This document shows positions 46,589 through 60,580 of a DNA stretch of 64,000 bases, one piece after another (position 1 is the first letter of the stretch; every line of letters starts with the position of its first letter). A program made the translations under genes and the position numbers. Source of the DNA: Oncomelania hupensis. Its lineage: Eukaryota > Mollusca > Gastropoda > Littorinimorpha > Pomatiopsidae. The stretch lies in NCBI GenBank assembly GCA_036898135.1, contig CM072511.1, forward strand, positions 33,301,324 to 33,365,323, in the 5' to 3' direction. The notes under the pieces were generated by a model. It saw only the letters and a list, made by a program, of their open reading frames with translations. It was not told the DNA's origin and made no database searches.

Positions 46589-49500
46589 GTGTGTCTTCTC
46601 TATCTCTGGCATATTGGAGAGTCAGCGCCGAGGCATCAATGGTCTGTATAAAACATCATCACTCTCTTTGGAATTGATCCTCCCCCTTCCTCTTTTGAGG
46701 TCATAATCCTGCCCCTTCCTCTTTGAGGTCATAATCCTCCTCCACTTCTTCTTCTTCTCCTCCTCCTCGTTCTCCATGTGCTACTATTCCATCTGTCCTC
46801 ATCATCCTCTACTTCGTCTTCTTGTCTTATACCATACTCTAAAAAAGAAAGATGTATCACTCTTATGGTACATCTTTATGTTTATGCCTGCTGCTATTGC
46901 TGTTATTGTTGTAGCTATTGCAGCTGCTGATAGTAATGATAGTCGTCTTTATAAAAAAATTTTTTAAAAAGCATGTCCCCCATGCATCCTGTATAGGCAG
47001 AAGAAGCTTTGAACCGAGCTGACAGGCTGATGCGAGACATGAATAAATGAGTATAAATACAGATTCATTAGGTCTATAATGAAAACTAGACGACAGCGAG
47101 TGAAGTTTCCCTCTTTTTTTCGGCCTACTGCAGGGGCGGATCAGTTAGGTTTTGGGGGGGGGGTTTCCAAAAGTCTATTAAAGGGACTTACTCGGTAAAT
47201 GTTAATGATGGTCAAGAAACGCTTCAGATCAAGCATCAACATTGGCAGGACACGCACTTTTCGAGCAGACATCGGAAGTGACCACAATCTTGTGATGATG
47301 TCTTTCCGACTTCACTTGAATAGAGTAAACACAGCAAAGTGCACTAGACTAAAGTTCGACCTGGACAAACTGCAAGACCCGGAGGTGACAGAAATATTTT
47401 AGGCCACAATTGGAGGGAAATTTGCACCACTGCTCATTTTAAGAGCTGGTGAAGTAGATGTTAACACCATGACCACCACCTTCAACTTAGCTGTGACAGA
47501 TGCCTCCACGGAAATCCTTGGAAAGCACCGGTCAAAGAAGAAGCTGTGGATCACACCTGAACTTTTGGACCTGTGTGATAAACGAAGAGATGAAAAAGAA
47601 AAGGAACACCTGACAGGGAGCTGATGCCTACCGAAAAATCAACAATGACATCCGAAAAGGCATGCGCACAGCAAAGGAGAACTGGACAGAAGCTCAATGC
47701 CAGGAAATAGATAACAGTCTGAACAAAAACAACAGCAAGAAGGCCTACCAGACTGTGAAGCCGCTGACAAGTGTTAAACAGCCCAAGGTCTCCACGATCC
47801 AAAGCAAGTGGCTTATGCCTTACAGAAGAACAACAAGTCTTGGACAGATGGACAGAGTACTGCTCTGACCTTTACAACCACAAACCAAACGGAGACCCAT
47901 CAGTTCTAGCATGTCCAGAGAACAGAGAAGAAGAAGAAATCCTCCCAATTCTCCGAGAAGAAGTTGAGGCAGCAGTGCAATCGCTGAAGAAGAGGAAGTC
48001 AGCGGGAGTGGACAACATACCCGCGGAACTGCTTCAAGCAGGAGGAGAAGCGATGATCGACGCACTCACCATTATGTGTAACAAGATGTGGCAGAGTGGG
48101 GAGTGGCCTTCACCATGGACATCACTTGTCATCACTCTTTCCAAAAAAGGTAACCTTCAGGAATGTGAAAATTACCGCACCATCAGCCTCATCAGCCATC
48201 CCAGCAAGGTCCTCCTGAAATATAATACTCAACAGGTTGAAACCCCAAGCTGAAAAAATCATAGCCGAAGAGCAAGCAGGATTTAGGGCAGCGCGAAGTA
48301 CCACTGAACAGATTTTCAACCTCAGAATAATCTGCGAAAAATACCTACAGCACCAACATCTATATCATGTGTTCGTAGACATCAAAATGGCGTTTGACCG
48401 AGTCTGGCATGCAGCTCTGTGGGCAACCATGAGAGTGTACAACATCAGCCCTAAAATTGTTGAAGTCATCAAAAGCCTGTATGACAAGGCTACCAGTGCA
48501 GTCCTCCACAACAGCTCCATCGGAAACTGGTTCAGAACAACAATCGGTGTGCGTCAGGGATGCCTACTCTCTCCAACACTCTTCAACATCTTCCTAGAGC
48601 GCATAATGTGAGATGCCCTTGCAGACCACGAAGGCACAGTCAGCATAGGGGGAAGAGCAATCTCCAACCTTCGTTTTGCGGATGACATTGATGGATTGGC
48701 TGGAGAAGAACAAGAACTTGAACAGCTGGTACAGAGGCTTGACACCACTTCCAGAGCTTATGGAATGGAAATAAGTGCAGAGAAGACCAAAATGATGACC
48801 AACAACACCCATGGCACCAACACGGACATCAAAGTCCAAGGCCAATCCCTCAACACAGTGCATAGCTTCAAATATTTAGGAGCCATTGTATCAGACAATG
48901 GGTCCCGACAGGAAGTCCTCTCCAGGATCGCACGAACAACTGCTACCCTGGCGAGGTTGAAGACAAGTTGGAAAGACAGGGCCATCAGTCTACATTCCAA
49001 GGTAAGGCTGCTGCGCACCCTTGTCATCTCCATCTTCCTATATGCTTGCGAAACATGGACCCTCACAGCAGATCTCCAACGAAGAATACAAAGCATGGAG
49101 ATGAGGTGCTTCCGAAGACTTCTGGGCATTTATTATACCCAGAACATCACCAACGACGAAGTCCGACAGACCATCACACAAGCCATTGGACAACACGATG
49201 ACGTGCTCACAATGGTGAAAAAACGGAAACTCTGATGGTAATGGCCATGTCACCAGATCATCAGGTCTTGCAAAGACCATCCTGCAAGGCACAGTGCAAG
49301 GAGGTAGAAGAAGAGGGAGACCGAAAAAGAGGTGGGATGACAACATTCGAGACTGGACTGGTTTGACACTGAGCGAAACAATCAGGGTTGCTGAGGACAA
49401 GAAAAGATCGAGTACGTTGGGTAAACGATCATCTGTGGTGCCCCTTCGACCTCCGAGTTATGGGATAGGACACGATAGGATATGATATGTTATTTACTTT

Positions 49501-52500
49501 TAAGATTAAATTTTCAAAATAATAATTACCTCCTTTGCTCCCAAAATATGTACTGAGCTTTGCCACACCTTTCGAATCGGAGGGCTTCAATGACGGCGTT
49601 CGCGGCAGTTTGAAGCGCTGGGTTGCCCACACTATGACTTTTTCAGCATGCGAGGTACTTTTAAAATGACCAAGCCAAAATGATCTACCTACCACCAAAA
49701 TGCAAAACATATATATAGTCATATAATAGGCTGACGTCAAATTTTTTTTAATGCTAGCGATCTGAGTCACACTGCCTTCACGATGGACCGATCGATCGCG
49801 ATCGACGTATTGGGCACTCCTGTCGTAATCCATTATATTATCCAATAGGAATATCGTTTTCTTTCTTTTCATTTCTTCCGCTCGTGGCGCCCCCCCCCCC
49901 CCCCCCTAAAAAAATAAACAAAAACTAAAACTAAAAATAAAAATAAATAAATAAATAAATAAATAGAATGTCGACGAAGACGGGAAATATCAGCTTTGCT
50001 CTTTGTGGAGCACAAAAGACGGTGTTTGTCTGGAGATTGTTTAGAATGATTGCAATGATTGAAGTTTTTTAGGGAGAAGATTGCGAGGGTTTGCATATTG
50101 TGGGAAAAGTCAAATACTCGTACCCAAAAAAAATAAAATAAAATAAAATAAATAAATAAATAAATATATAATATATATATATAATTTATTTATTTATTTA
50201 TTTATTTTAATTTATTTTATTTTTTTTAATAATTTTATTTTTTTCTCTTTTTCTTTCTCTCTCTCCTTCTTCTTTTTTTTCCTTTTTTTTTTTTTGGGCT
50301 GGGGGGGGGGGGGGTTGGTTCCGGAAACCCCGGAAACCCCCCCCTCGTCCGCCCCTGTACTGTGCGTATTCGATGTCTACAGGAAAAAAAGAACATAGAT
50401 AAAATAATAAAAATATGAAAGTGGTTTCTGTTTCCTGCGCCTCTTAATTGACCTTGAACTTGATTCTGCGTTAACATGCATTTAATCATGTCTCGCCTCA
50501 GCCTATAGTTGCGGGACTATACTCAGCACTGTTCACATGACACAATTCCTATACTAGAAAATAACTCCACTGTTTTAGAATGCGATCTGTTTCTTCAAGG
50601 TTGCTTGATAGGTATACTTTTATTGTATCAGATGACGTTTAACAAGCCGCGGGATTGGAGACTATATTGAAATGGAGTTTATTTTGTACTCATTTAACAG
50701 GTCGCATTTGAATGCATCCAAACGTATAAAACGATGCACCCAATTTATGTTTTAAAAGAAGTGCGATCCGATCTCTTGCCTTGCGTTTCTGAGTGGTAAA
50801 GGCTGATAATAACACCTTAATACTGCTCAACCATGCGGCAAAGTGGTTTCATCAATGATCTACGGTTTAGGTTACATTTGCACCAGACGCTTATCTTAAA
50901 GACGGCGGTATCTTCTGCACTGTGATCTATCAATACTTTCGGCCATTATAGTCAAGACACACAGTATGAGATTGAAATATTTACTTAATCTATTACATCT
51001 GCCGTTTAACTTAAGTTGCAGTCTTAAGCACATAAATATAGCGATGTTCTCTATATTCGAAACAACGTTTATTGAGGCTCTTTTGATCATTGTATCCACA
51101 AAGGAAGATGATATCGCGACTTTTATTAATGTTTGATGCATTATGTCAATTACAAACATAGAAATGAAGACATTTCCATGCATCCTTGAAGCCTGTCTGT
51201 TGAAGATTTAATGTTTACATTTACTAAGCATTAATATGCATCAGATAACTCAGTTCAGATTCATTATGTATGCACGCGAACTGACAATAAACATTAATGC
51301 TGTTACACTGCAAGGGTCGATTCAGCCCCGATGGTTGAATCTTGTGTAACTGGAATTCGTTATCCACGCAACCCGTTCACTCAGCAACAAGGCAGAGTCG
51401 TTGTACGAGGTTTTCCACCTGTTTTATGCAAACAGCATCAGCAACTGCATACACGCTATTTTTAAAAACACATACCACTACAAAAGCAGACAGCGCGCTA
51501 CTTATATTGAATCTTTCAACAAGTTGGAAAAACGCGGTATGTTCCACAATGACATAATCAGCCAATCAAAATAAAGCTCGTAACCGGAGTTACGCACTCT
51601 TTTACGTCATGTAACTTTTCTATATATTCATCTCGACGATTCGAACAATATTTTGACCGACCGAAAAAAAATAGACATTACCTAATGCCTCCCCAGCAAC
51701 GGCATAGATCAAAGAAAAATAAACGCCATTATCTTCACGCCTGAATACGATAGACACCTTGAAATTAAAAAAAAAAGAGCGTCTCAATCGTAACAATGCA
51801 ATATCTCAAGTACAATAAGGCATGATTACAGTAATTGCTAACAATTACCTACATTATATGACTATATGCGTGCATTTGAATGCTTCGAAAGAATTCCCAA
51901 AGTAGACCATTCGTGTTTATATTACTTTACGGCAATTATTATTCCTATCCTATCCTATCCTACCCCGTAACTCAAAAGTCGTTGGGGTACCACAGATTAT
52001 CGTTTAACCAGCGTACTCCATCTTTCTCTATCATCAGCAACCCTTATGGCTTCGATCAGTGTCAAGCCAGTCCATTCTCGAATGTTGTCCTCCCACCTTT
52101 TTTTGTCTTCGAACTTCGTCGTTGGAAATGCCCAGAAGTCTTCTGTAGCACCTCATCTCCATGCTTTGTGTTCTTCATTGTAGATCCGCAGTGATGGTCC
52201 ATGTTTCGCAAGCGTAGGCCTATAGGAAGATGGAGATGACAAGAGAGCGCAGCAGCCTTACTTTGGAGTGTAGATGATGGTCCTGTCTTTCCACACGGGC
52301 TCAAACTTGTCAGGGCAGCAGTTGTTTTTACGATCCTGGAGAAGACTCCCTGTCGGGACTATTATTATTGAGGCTTTTTGGCTTCTAGACACCAACTAAA
52401 CACCCCTTTCCACCCACCCGCCCACATCCCCAACCCACCACCCATATACGCATATACTATTTACTCTATTGAATGTAGAAGAATACATAAGCATGTGCTG

Positions 52501-54094
52501 CTTAATTGAATATCGTATTGTCTTACTATGTCGTATTCGGTATTTGAACTTTTTTCTTTTTATCACACCGCCGTAGCTCGGTGGTAGAGCGTTCCCCTGG
52601 CACATCGACGACCCATGTTCGAATATTGTAGCGGGCAAGTTAAAAGTGGCATTTTTTTCACTGTCCATCTGAACAGTATGATTGCTCTGGAGGTTCAGTG
52701 TTGATTATTATTCCACTATTACTTCTGATAAGATACAGACGACAGCTACTGCGATGATTAGCCCGATGATTTTAATGATGTGTGGTAACGATTACGGCGG
52801 CGACAACAACGACGAAGGCGAAACATATTGGAAGGCGACGAAGACGACGACGACGACGACGACGATGATGATGATGATGATGAGGATGATGATGATGATG
52901 ATGAGGAGGAGGAGGAGGATGATGGTGGTGGTGTCATAATGATGATAATGATGGCAAATACGATGAAGAATATTATGATGATTTTAGAGCTGCTGCTGCT
53001 GCTAATGATGATGACGGTAGTGATAATGATGGTAATAAAGATTACGATGTAAATTCTCCCCTTGCAGGTATGCGACGCTAGTCCTTGTACTGGTGATACC
53101 AGAGGTACTGGCGCTGTTGCGAACTATATGGGGGTCCACCCTGCTCGTTTCTGGCACTTTCAGACAGTGGCCTTCCTTACTCAACACAATACTGGTAACT
53201 CACTACGCACACACACTAACACACACACGCGCGCACGCACGCACTCACACAAACAAACAAACACACACACTCAAACACACCTACACACACTCTCATTATT
53301 TATGCATAAACGTGTAACGCTTATGACAGTAAACCTATAGATTATACATATGCTTGTTTGTTTCTTCACGGCTTAAAAAAAATTATTTTCTTATTAATTA
53401 AAATTTACATATTTAGTTAACTAAAACAATACTAGTTAATTTATTTGTTCATAGGGCATTTTCACCGCCATTTTAGAAGCAGCAGCGCTGACGTTCTTCA
53501 CGATGGAGGTTGCATCATCACTTCCTGTGTACCTCATCCTACCTCTCATGCACGTCATTGTATTTCTACAAATTTTGTTGGACCAGTGGAAGCCTAAACA
53601 GGCAAGATTCATAATATTCCTGAATCTCTCATATTTACGAGACTTATCAAATAGATAGCGCTTGCTGATCAAACATACGTGAAATCTGTAATTTTGGCAC
53701 ACAGGTGCCTGCTTATGGATGTGAGAGAAGCCGACGATACCCATACGTAGTCTAGGTAGAGAGTGACGATAGGCTTCGACTTCTCTCACATCCAAATATG
53801 GGCGCCTGTGTTTTGGCAAGTAGAATGTGTTCTTCTGTTGTATGTGCAAATCAAATCGATATTAGCCTACTTCAAAATCGCCGGAATACTGTTTTATCAG
53901 GCTACTGGATGTCATGAGAGAACGCAAGTATTTGAGGTTATAAGTTTTAAGTTTAATAAGTTTTCATTTCCCGAGGTATTCAATTAATGTGAACGAGTTC
54001 GTAGACTTGTAGTCCTGTTGTATAGAGACTTGTCGATCTGTGTGTTTTAAAAGTCGAATAAGAATGGATGTATTATGTGTGTGCAGTGCGCGTG

Positions 54095-54143
<49 letters not shown>

Positions 54144-57100
54144 GTGTGTATGTATGTGTATGATGTGTGTGTGTGTTGTGTGATGTGTGTGTGCGTGTTA
54201 TCCGTCATGCATAGTTGATGGTTTTTATTGTTTCTTTGTTTATCAGGATGTTCAAAGACACACTGATTCCTCGCTAGATCTCAACACGGTGGAGCTGAAG
54301 CAAGACCCGGACATGAACAGCAACGGTAATATACAGCAAGGCAGGCACTGTTTCACAGAAGGACTGTCGGAGCACACAGAATCGCCAACGCCAACAGTAG
54401 AAGGGCGACTGTTGAACTGCGTGGCGTCTGCCATGGGCATGTGCATATTCGTGGTCATGGCAACGTTGCTGGTAGTGCTGGGGATAATGGATGCGGCTCG
54501 CTGCGTGTCGTTGCTGGCCTGCGTTATGGCGCTGTCTGTCGTCTGGAGCCAGCCCGTGCGTCGCTACACCCTCTGCTGCAGCATGGACTCGTCGGATTCC
54601 TTGCGTCATAACGTGATGTTGCTGCAGGGTGTGGTGAGAGTCGGAGCCATGTTATGCTTCGGCGTCCTGATTGCAGCCATGGAAGAAGGAGACGGCCAGG
54701 TAAGCAGAGCCATAGATACAGAGAGCATACTACCACTCCTGACTGTCAATGTTAAGGATATACGATCTATGCTATCACTATCAGTGAATCATGGTAGTGA
54801 GATCTTGGGTGAAGAATGAACACTGAAATGGCGATATAGTATAAAGGGATAACCTTCCTTGGGGAGAGGAGTAGGGACCTAAATGAACACTGAACCACCA
54901 GAGCAATTATAATGCTAAGATGGACAGTGAAAATGACCACTTTTATCTTTCCCACCACGGGATTCGAACCTGGGTCATCGGTGTGGGTCATCGGTATGCC
55001 AAACAAACACTCTACCTTGAGCTATTGAGGTCATTCAAACTAAACCGAATCTTAGACTAATGATTCGTTTTGTAAACCAGCTACAAGATCACCACTAAGA
55101 AGAGATTTTAGCAAGTAGGACAATTAATGGGCAGATTGTAAGCAATGGTAAATGAAAAAATAAACTCTTTTTTGTCATAAAATAAACTCCTCATTTATTT
55201 TTTATTTTTGTTGTGCGTGTAATTTATCATGATATGAGTCTCCACGTACAAAACCCTGCACCATTCTGAAATGTGTATGTCTGTTCTGTCTCAGGCCATG
55301 AAATTCAAACAATCCGCAACGTTGCTGTGGGAAGGCCTGCAAAAGCTTGGAGATGGTGCATACGGAGACCCGCTGATATGTGCCGTGGCACTACACAGTA
55401 TCACAAACATTTTAGCCAGCGCCTTTGCTCGTATGGGCGCCTTCTACACTGCTACCCGGTCCTCCATGCTAATTCCTACCGCTCTGTCCACTCTCATCGC
55501 ATCGGCCATCTTCCTCGGTCATTGCTCAACTTCAGTTGTATCGCCATCTCCCCCTTCTTCATTTCCGTCGTTATCCTCGCCAACAGCAGACAATCTTACT
55601 CTTTCGCAAACCTTGACTCAGTTTGACGCAGGCAATTTGACTGCTGTCGATAGTGAAAATCAAACATTGTCGGCTGTTAGAAATTTGACTGAAGATATTT
55701 TAAAGGCATTTAATCTTAACAAAATTGCTAGCACCACGGAATTAAATTCAACATCTATCATACCCGACGTCATAGTTGAGGATAACTCGACGTTGAGCTT
55801 ATTTCATCTGCACTATTGTTCTGTGAAGAATGCTGAAATTGCCATTCTTGTAGTGACGCTCTTCCTATGGTTACTTCCTTACCTTATTCTTCGGAAGAGC
55901 TACTTCCGGCCTGCAAATGTTCTCTTCCGGCCCGAGATGTGCAGCTTCCTTGGCCTTAATTATCATGGAGTTTGTTTCGACCAAAATTTGTTCTTGAACT
56001 ACGACCCGGTTTGTTGGCGCTGGATGGATGGAAGAAAGAAGAGGAGCAGGGTATTCATCTGCACCACTATGTACCGAGAAGCCGACTACGAGATGGAACA
56101 ACTGCTGAAGAGTCTTTCTAAGGTAGCTTTACTTTTGATTAAATATTTGTTTATGCCTTATTTATCTGAAGTGGCATCTAGGGGTACCACGGAAACAATT
56201 ACAAATTATTCGAATGTGCTTAAAGTGACAATAGCCTTTGGAAGAACAGCTCTGCGACCTTCTTACCCTTTTCAAGAGAAAATCATGTTTCCTGAATTTC
56301 TAGCGTCTTCAGCAGCTCTTGAATTGGAATAACGTTATATAAGAAAAATTCAGTAATTTCTTAGACTTGTCTTCTTTCCTTGAATCAGTCTCAAATCCCA
56401 ACTCTTACCATTGACAGTCCATTACGCGAAACCTAAAACCAATCTTCAATATTTATCGGAGAAGAAAAATCAACAGCAAATCAGGCACGATCAGGTTAAG
56501 AGATCGGGCTAGCTCAGTGATCCAGTTAGCTTAGAGATGTCGAAGCATAAGCCTGGTTTCTTTTATGGAATCTGATCACAATGGACGGTGCGAATTCTCT
56601 ATTACAGGTGTCGAAGTCTAAGAAGCTGAAGGATGCTGACGTCTATTTGGAATCTCACATCTTCCTGGATAACGGAGCGGACGGGTTCACGCTGAAGGAA
56701 TTCGCCCTGCAGCTCATGTCCCTGGTGGAGACAACATTGAGTGTAACGCGAGCGGAACACCTCATCCATAAAACACCTTACGGACTCCAAATCGTATGCG
56801 TCCTACCGGGTGGCATGCCTCTCTTTTTACATCTGAAGGTATAATCGTGTTTTTTTAAGACATAAAATCATAAAATTTCATTCGTCCGAAGGGTTAGGCT
56901 ACATTGGAAAAAATTATTTTCTGCAATGCAAAACTAAAAGAATAACGCTAAAAAAATAATAACAATCGACCAGTACTTGGATTAATAACAGATTACGATG
57001 AAATAATAATGGCTGCCATGACAATAACGGTAGTGCTGACGATGCGATTACGCCGACGACAGTAATAACGACAGTAATATTAATGATGATGACGACGGCG

Positions 57101-60100
57101 ATGATGATGATGACGACGACAGCGATGATAACGTTAATATTAATGATGATAATAACGACGGAAACAATTATGATGATAGCGACTGATTATAATGAACGAA
57201 CAAATTGGTTATATAAGCCCTTAAAGCAAACACTTCACATTGTAGATAATAATAGGAATAATGATTGATGAGAAGAGACAAAGTAAAAGAAAACATTGAA
57301 ACATTATTCATATGATTGGATTTTTAGTGAGTTTACTTTCAATTTTTAGCAATATTAAAATGTTATTCTTTTACACTCTGAAGAAAGTCGTTTTTTTTTA
57401 AGTATCCAGAGTAGGCATGGGATAAGAGTAGCTCAGGAGGAAGGGATCAAAGTTCATCTTTCAGGAGTTGCTATAGTTTGATCCCCGGTAGTCGTAAACG
57501 TTTGTTTTGTTGTGTGTTGGAATGCAATCACTTTATGTTAGCTATGAATTGATAGCAGACGATATATTTATGTTGGTGCAGGATTCAGGACTGGTAAAGG
57601 CCAAGAAGCGCTGGAGTCAGGTCATGTATATGAAGTACATCTTGGACCACCGGACTAGGGTCACGGAAAAGATCACAACGCAAAGGTCAAACTCAATGCG
57701 CCTGGACCTGAACGGCGTTGCGCCTCGAGAGAAACATAGCGACGTGTGGATGCAAGTCCGCTCACTCCTGAAAGGGTGGAAAACTTTCGACCGACTAGAG
57801 AAAAAAAAGACTACAGAATCGACGGCGAACATCATAACACTGGGCATAACCAAGCTGGAACTACCGCACGACAGAATGTCAGTGAACGACATATCGGAGC
57901 AAAGTTCAGACCAGGGCATTGACATTGGAGACGAAATGTCCACCATTTCCGATACCTCCTCTAGTCACAAAGAACGTACCACTGAGTATAATAACGGCAG
58001 ACGTTCTTCTCCCACTGAAAAGTCCTCCTTTTGCCATCGTCCAAGCGGCGCGTACGGAAGTCTCGTGGCCTCAGCTATGCCCTTATCCGGTTCTGGCACG
58101 ATGAATCCAGCCTACGAGCCCGAAGAAGGCGAGGAGACACCTCCAAAATGGTTGTCCGAGTTTGCCACTGGATCAGCCGGGGCTTCTCCTGTTGTGTTGT
58201 TGGGTGACAACTCCCCTGACCAGTCACCTGGAGATGATGGTCGAGGCGCAAGTCTGGAACATTTTGATGATGGTGGACATGAGGTCCGTACTGCAACCTT
58301 CACCATTACGGATAGCTTTCCTGAAGAAGAAGAGCCTGACTACACCACCTTGGAAATTCCAGGACCACAGGTAAACCAAAAAAAAAAGTCCCAGTTTTAC
58401 TGTATTTTATTTGAATTTATATTAATTAATTTATGTATTTAGTTGAACTATTTATTTAGACTTTTAAAAAATGTGTTTGTTTTGTTTTTGTACAATGTAG
58501 ACTTTCCGTTTTAATGAGACTACAATCCTATGATTTAAAAATTAGAATTAGATTTTGTAGTAAAGCTCTTTTACAAAATCGGGTGTATACTATCGACGTA
58601 AAATTAAAAACAATAATAATGTAATTGACAGACTCTTTGTTATCTGTTGATCTAAACACATACATTTCTGAGTTATTATCTCTTTTTAAATGACTGGCTG
58701 GCAGGTTTACGACAAGAACACGTATATCCTTGCCACTGACGCCGACATGCAGTTCACCGCTTCTGCTGTCCTGGATCTGGTCAACATCTGTAACGACGAC
58801 GTTAGCCTGGGCGCCGCCTGCGGCAGGACCTTCCCCATGGGCAAGAAATTGAACCCCATTGTCTGGTACCAGATCTTTGAGTACGCCAAAGGTGAGGCAA
58901 AACTCACACTTACATTACGATTTTGACTCTTGTAGTTTATGCCGTGAAACCTATTGTTTCATGGTCACCGGTAAAACTTTCCGTTTATTGTCGTAATCCT
59001 ATTGATATCAACGATTTTAGAAGAGGTGGGAAGACAACATTTGAGAATGGACTGGCTTGACATTGAGCGAAACCATGAGGGTTGCTGAGGACAAAGAAAG
59101 AGGGTGTACGCTGGTTAAACGATCATCTGTGGTGCCGCAACGACTTTCAAGTTACGGGATAAGATAAGATAGGATGGGATAGGATATGATATGGAAAAAC
59201 TACTTGACATTGAGTATGACAGTGTTACAGTCGACAATAGCTACAGTGTCAGTAATGATATAAGAGTAATTCTTTTAAATTTTCCTGACTTCAGTCATTA
59301 CGATTCATTTTTGCATCTTTCCCTGTTATATTGTGATGCAGATTTCTGGATGATCAAGAGTGCCCAGAATGTGATCGGCTCTGTGATGTGTTGTCCTGGC
59401 TGCTTCAGCCTATATCGCGCTGAAGCTATCCAAGACGTGGTCAAGAACTACTCGGAACCCACAACACGCGCTGCGGACGTCTTCACCAAGGATACAGGTG
59501 TGTATTTTAAACAGAGGACCTGTATGAGGAAGTTGTAAATAATCATATCGTTAGTAGCTTACCAGTGAAGACATGCATCACTTTATAAAGAAGGTAAAGA
59601 ATGCAGTTTATAATGATTTTATTTTTTACCGTTTTCCTTAGGCGAGGATCGTTGGATGTGCACCCTGATGATGTGGCTTGGATGGAAGCTGCGCTATTCA
59701 TCGCACGCCGTCAATAGTACATATTGCCCGGACAACATTGAGGAGTTCATCAAGCAGCGACGTCGCTGGATTCTGTCCGATTTCGCTAACTCATTCCTGG
59801 TCTTCCGAAACCTGCCCAAACTGATACGCTCCAACGGAGTCTTCTCCTTCGTCTACGCCCTGTACTTAGTGCAGCTCTTCATCATCGTCATCTTCTCACC
59901 TGGCACCACCGTCGTCATGCTTTGTGTACGTATAAGGATCAAATGTCTTTCTACATAAAGGTTTTGTTTCCCTGACTGAATCTTTAGAGTTTGTTTCTTG
60001 TTCTTTACTGTAAGTTAAAGATTCCAAGGCAGTTTCTCAAGCATTCTAAGGTTGACGCCACTGCGTTTTTTGTGTGTACACAGGTGGGCTTGGAGCTGCT

Positions 60101-60490
60101 GACCAATGCCCCCTATCACATAACGACGCCCGTGATGTCCATGGTGTTCGTGCTGTACGGGATAGCCTGCTGCATCCTGTCCCCACAGGTCCAGATACGC
60201 CTGACCAAGGGCTCCATCGTCTTCCTAGGCTTGTCCATGTCTGCCGTCGTCATCGCTGCTGGTGTCTATGTCCTCATCGATTTGATCAAATGTAAGCTTT
60301 AAAGTGGGAAGATGGTGGGAAGACAACATTCGAGAATGGACTGGCTTGACACTGAGTAAAGATAATAAAACTGCTGAGGACAGAGAAAGATGGAGTATGC
60401 TGGTTAAATGATCACCTGTGGTGCCCCAACGACTTTCGAGCTTTACGGGAATAGGATATGATAGGATAGGATAGGAAGCTTTAAAGTTAA

Positions 60491-60580
<90 letters not shown>

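Noticed and set aside
46776..46967. Possible membrane-helix exon after 46588
   Set aside because: Hydrophobic but lacks a credible acceptor/donor in the needed phase; 50701-50795 fits better.
47131..50357. LTR retrotransposon or endogenous virus
   Set aside because: No long terminal direct repeats, primer-binding site, protease or integrase; the RT is of non-LTR type and the ends are inverted.
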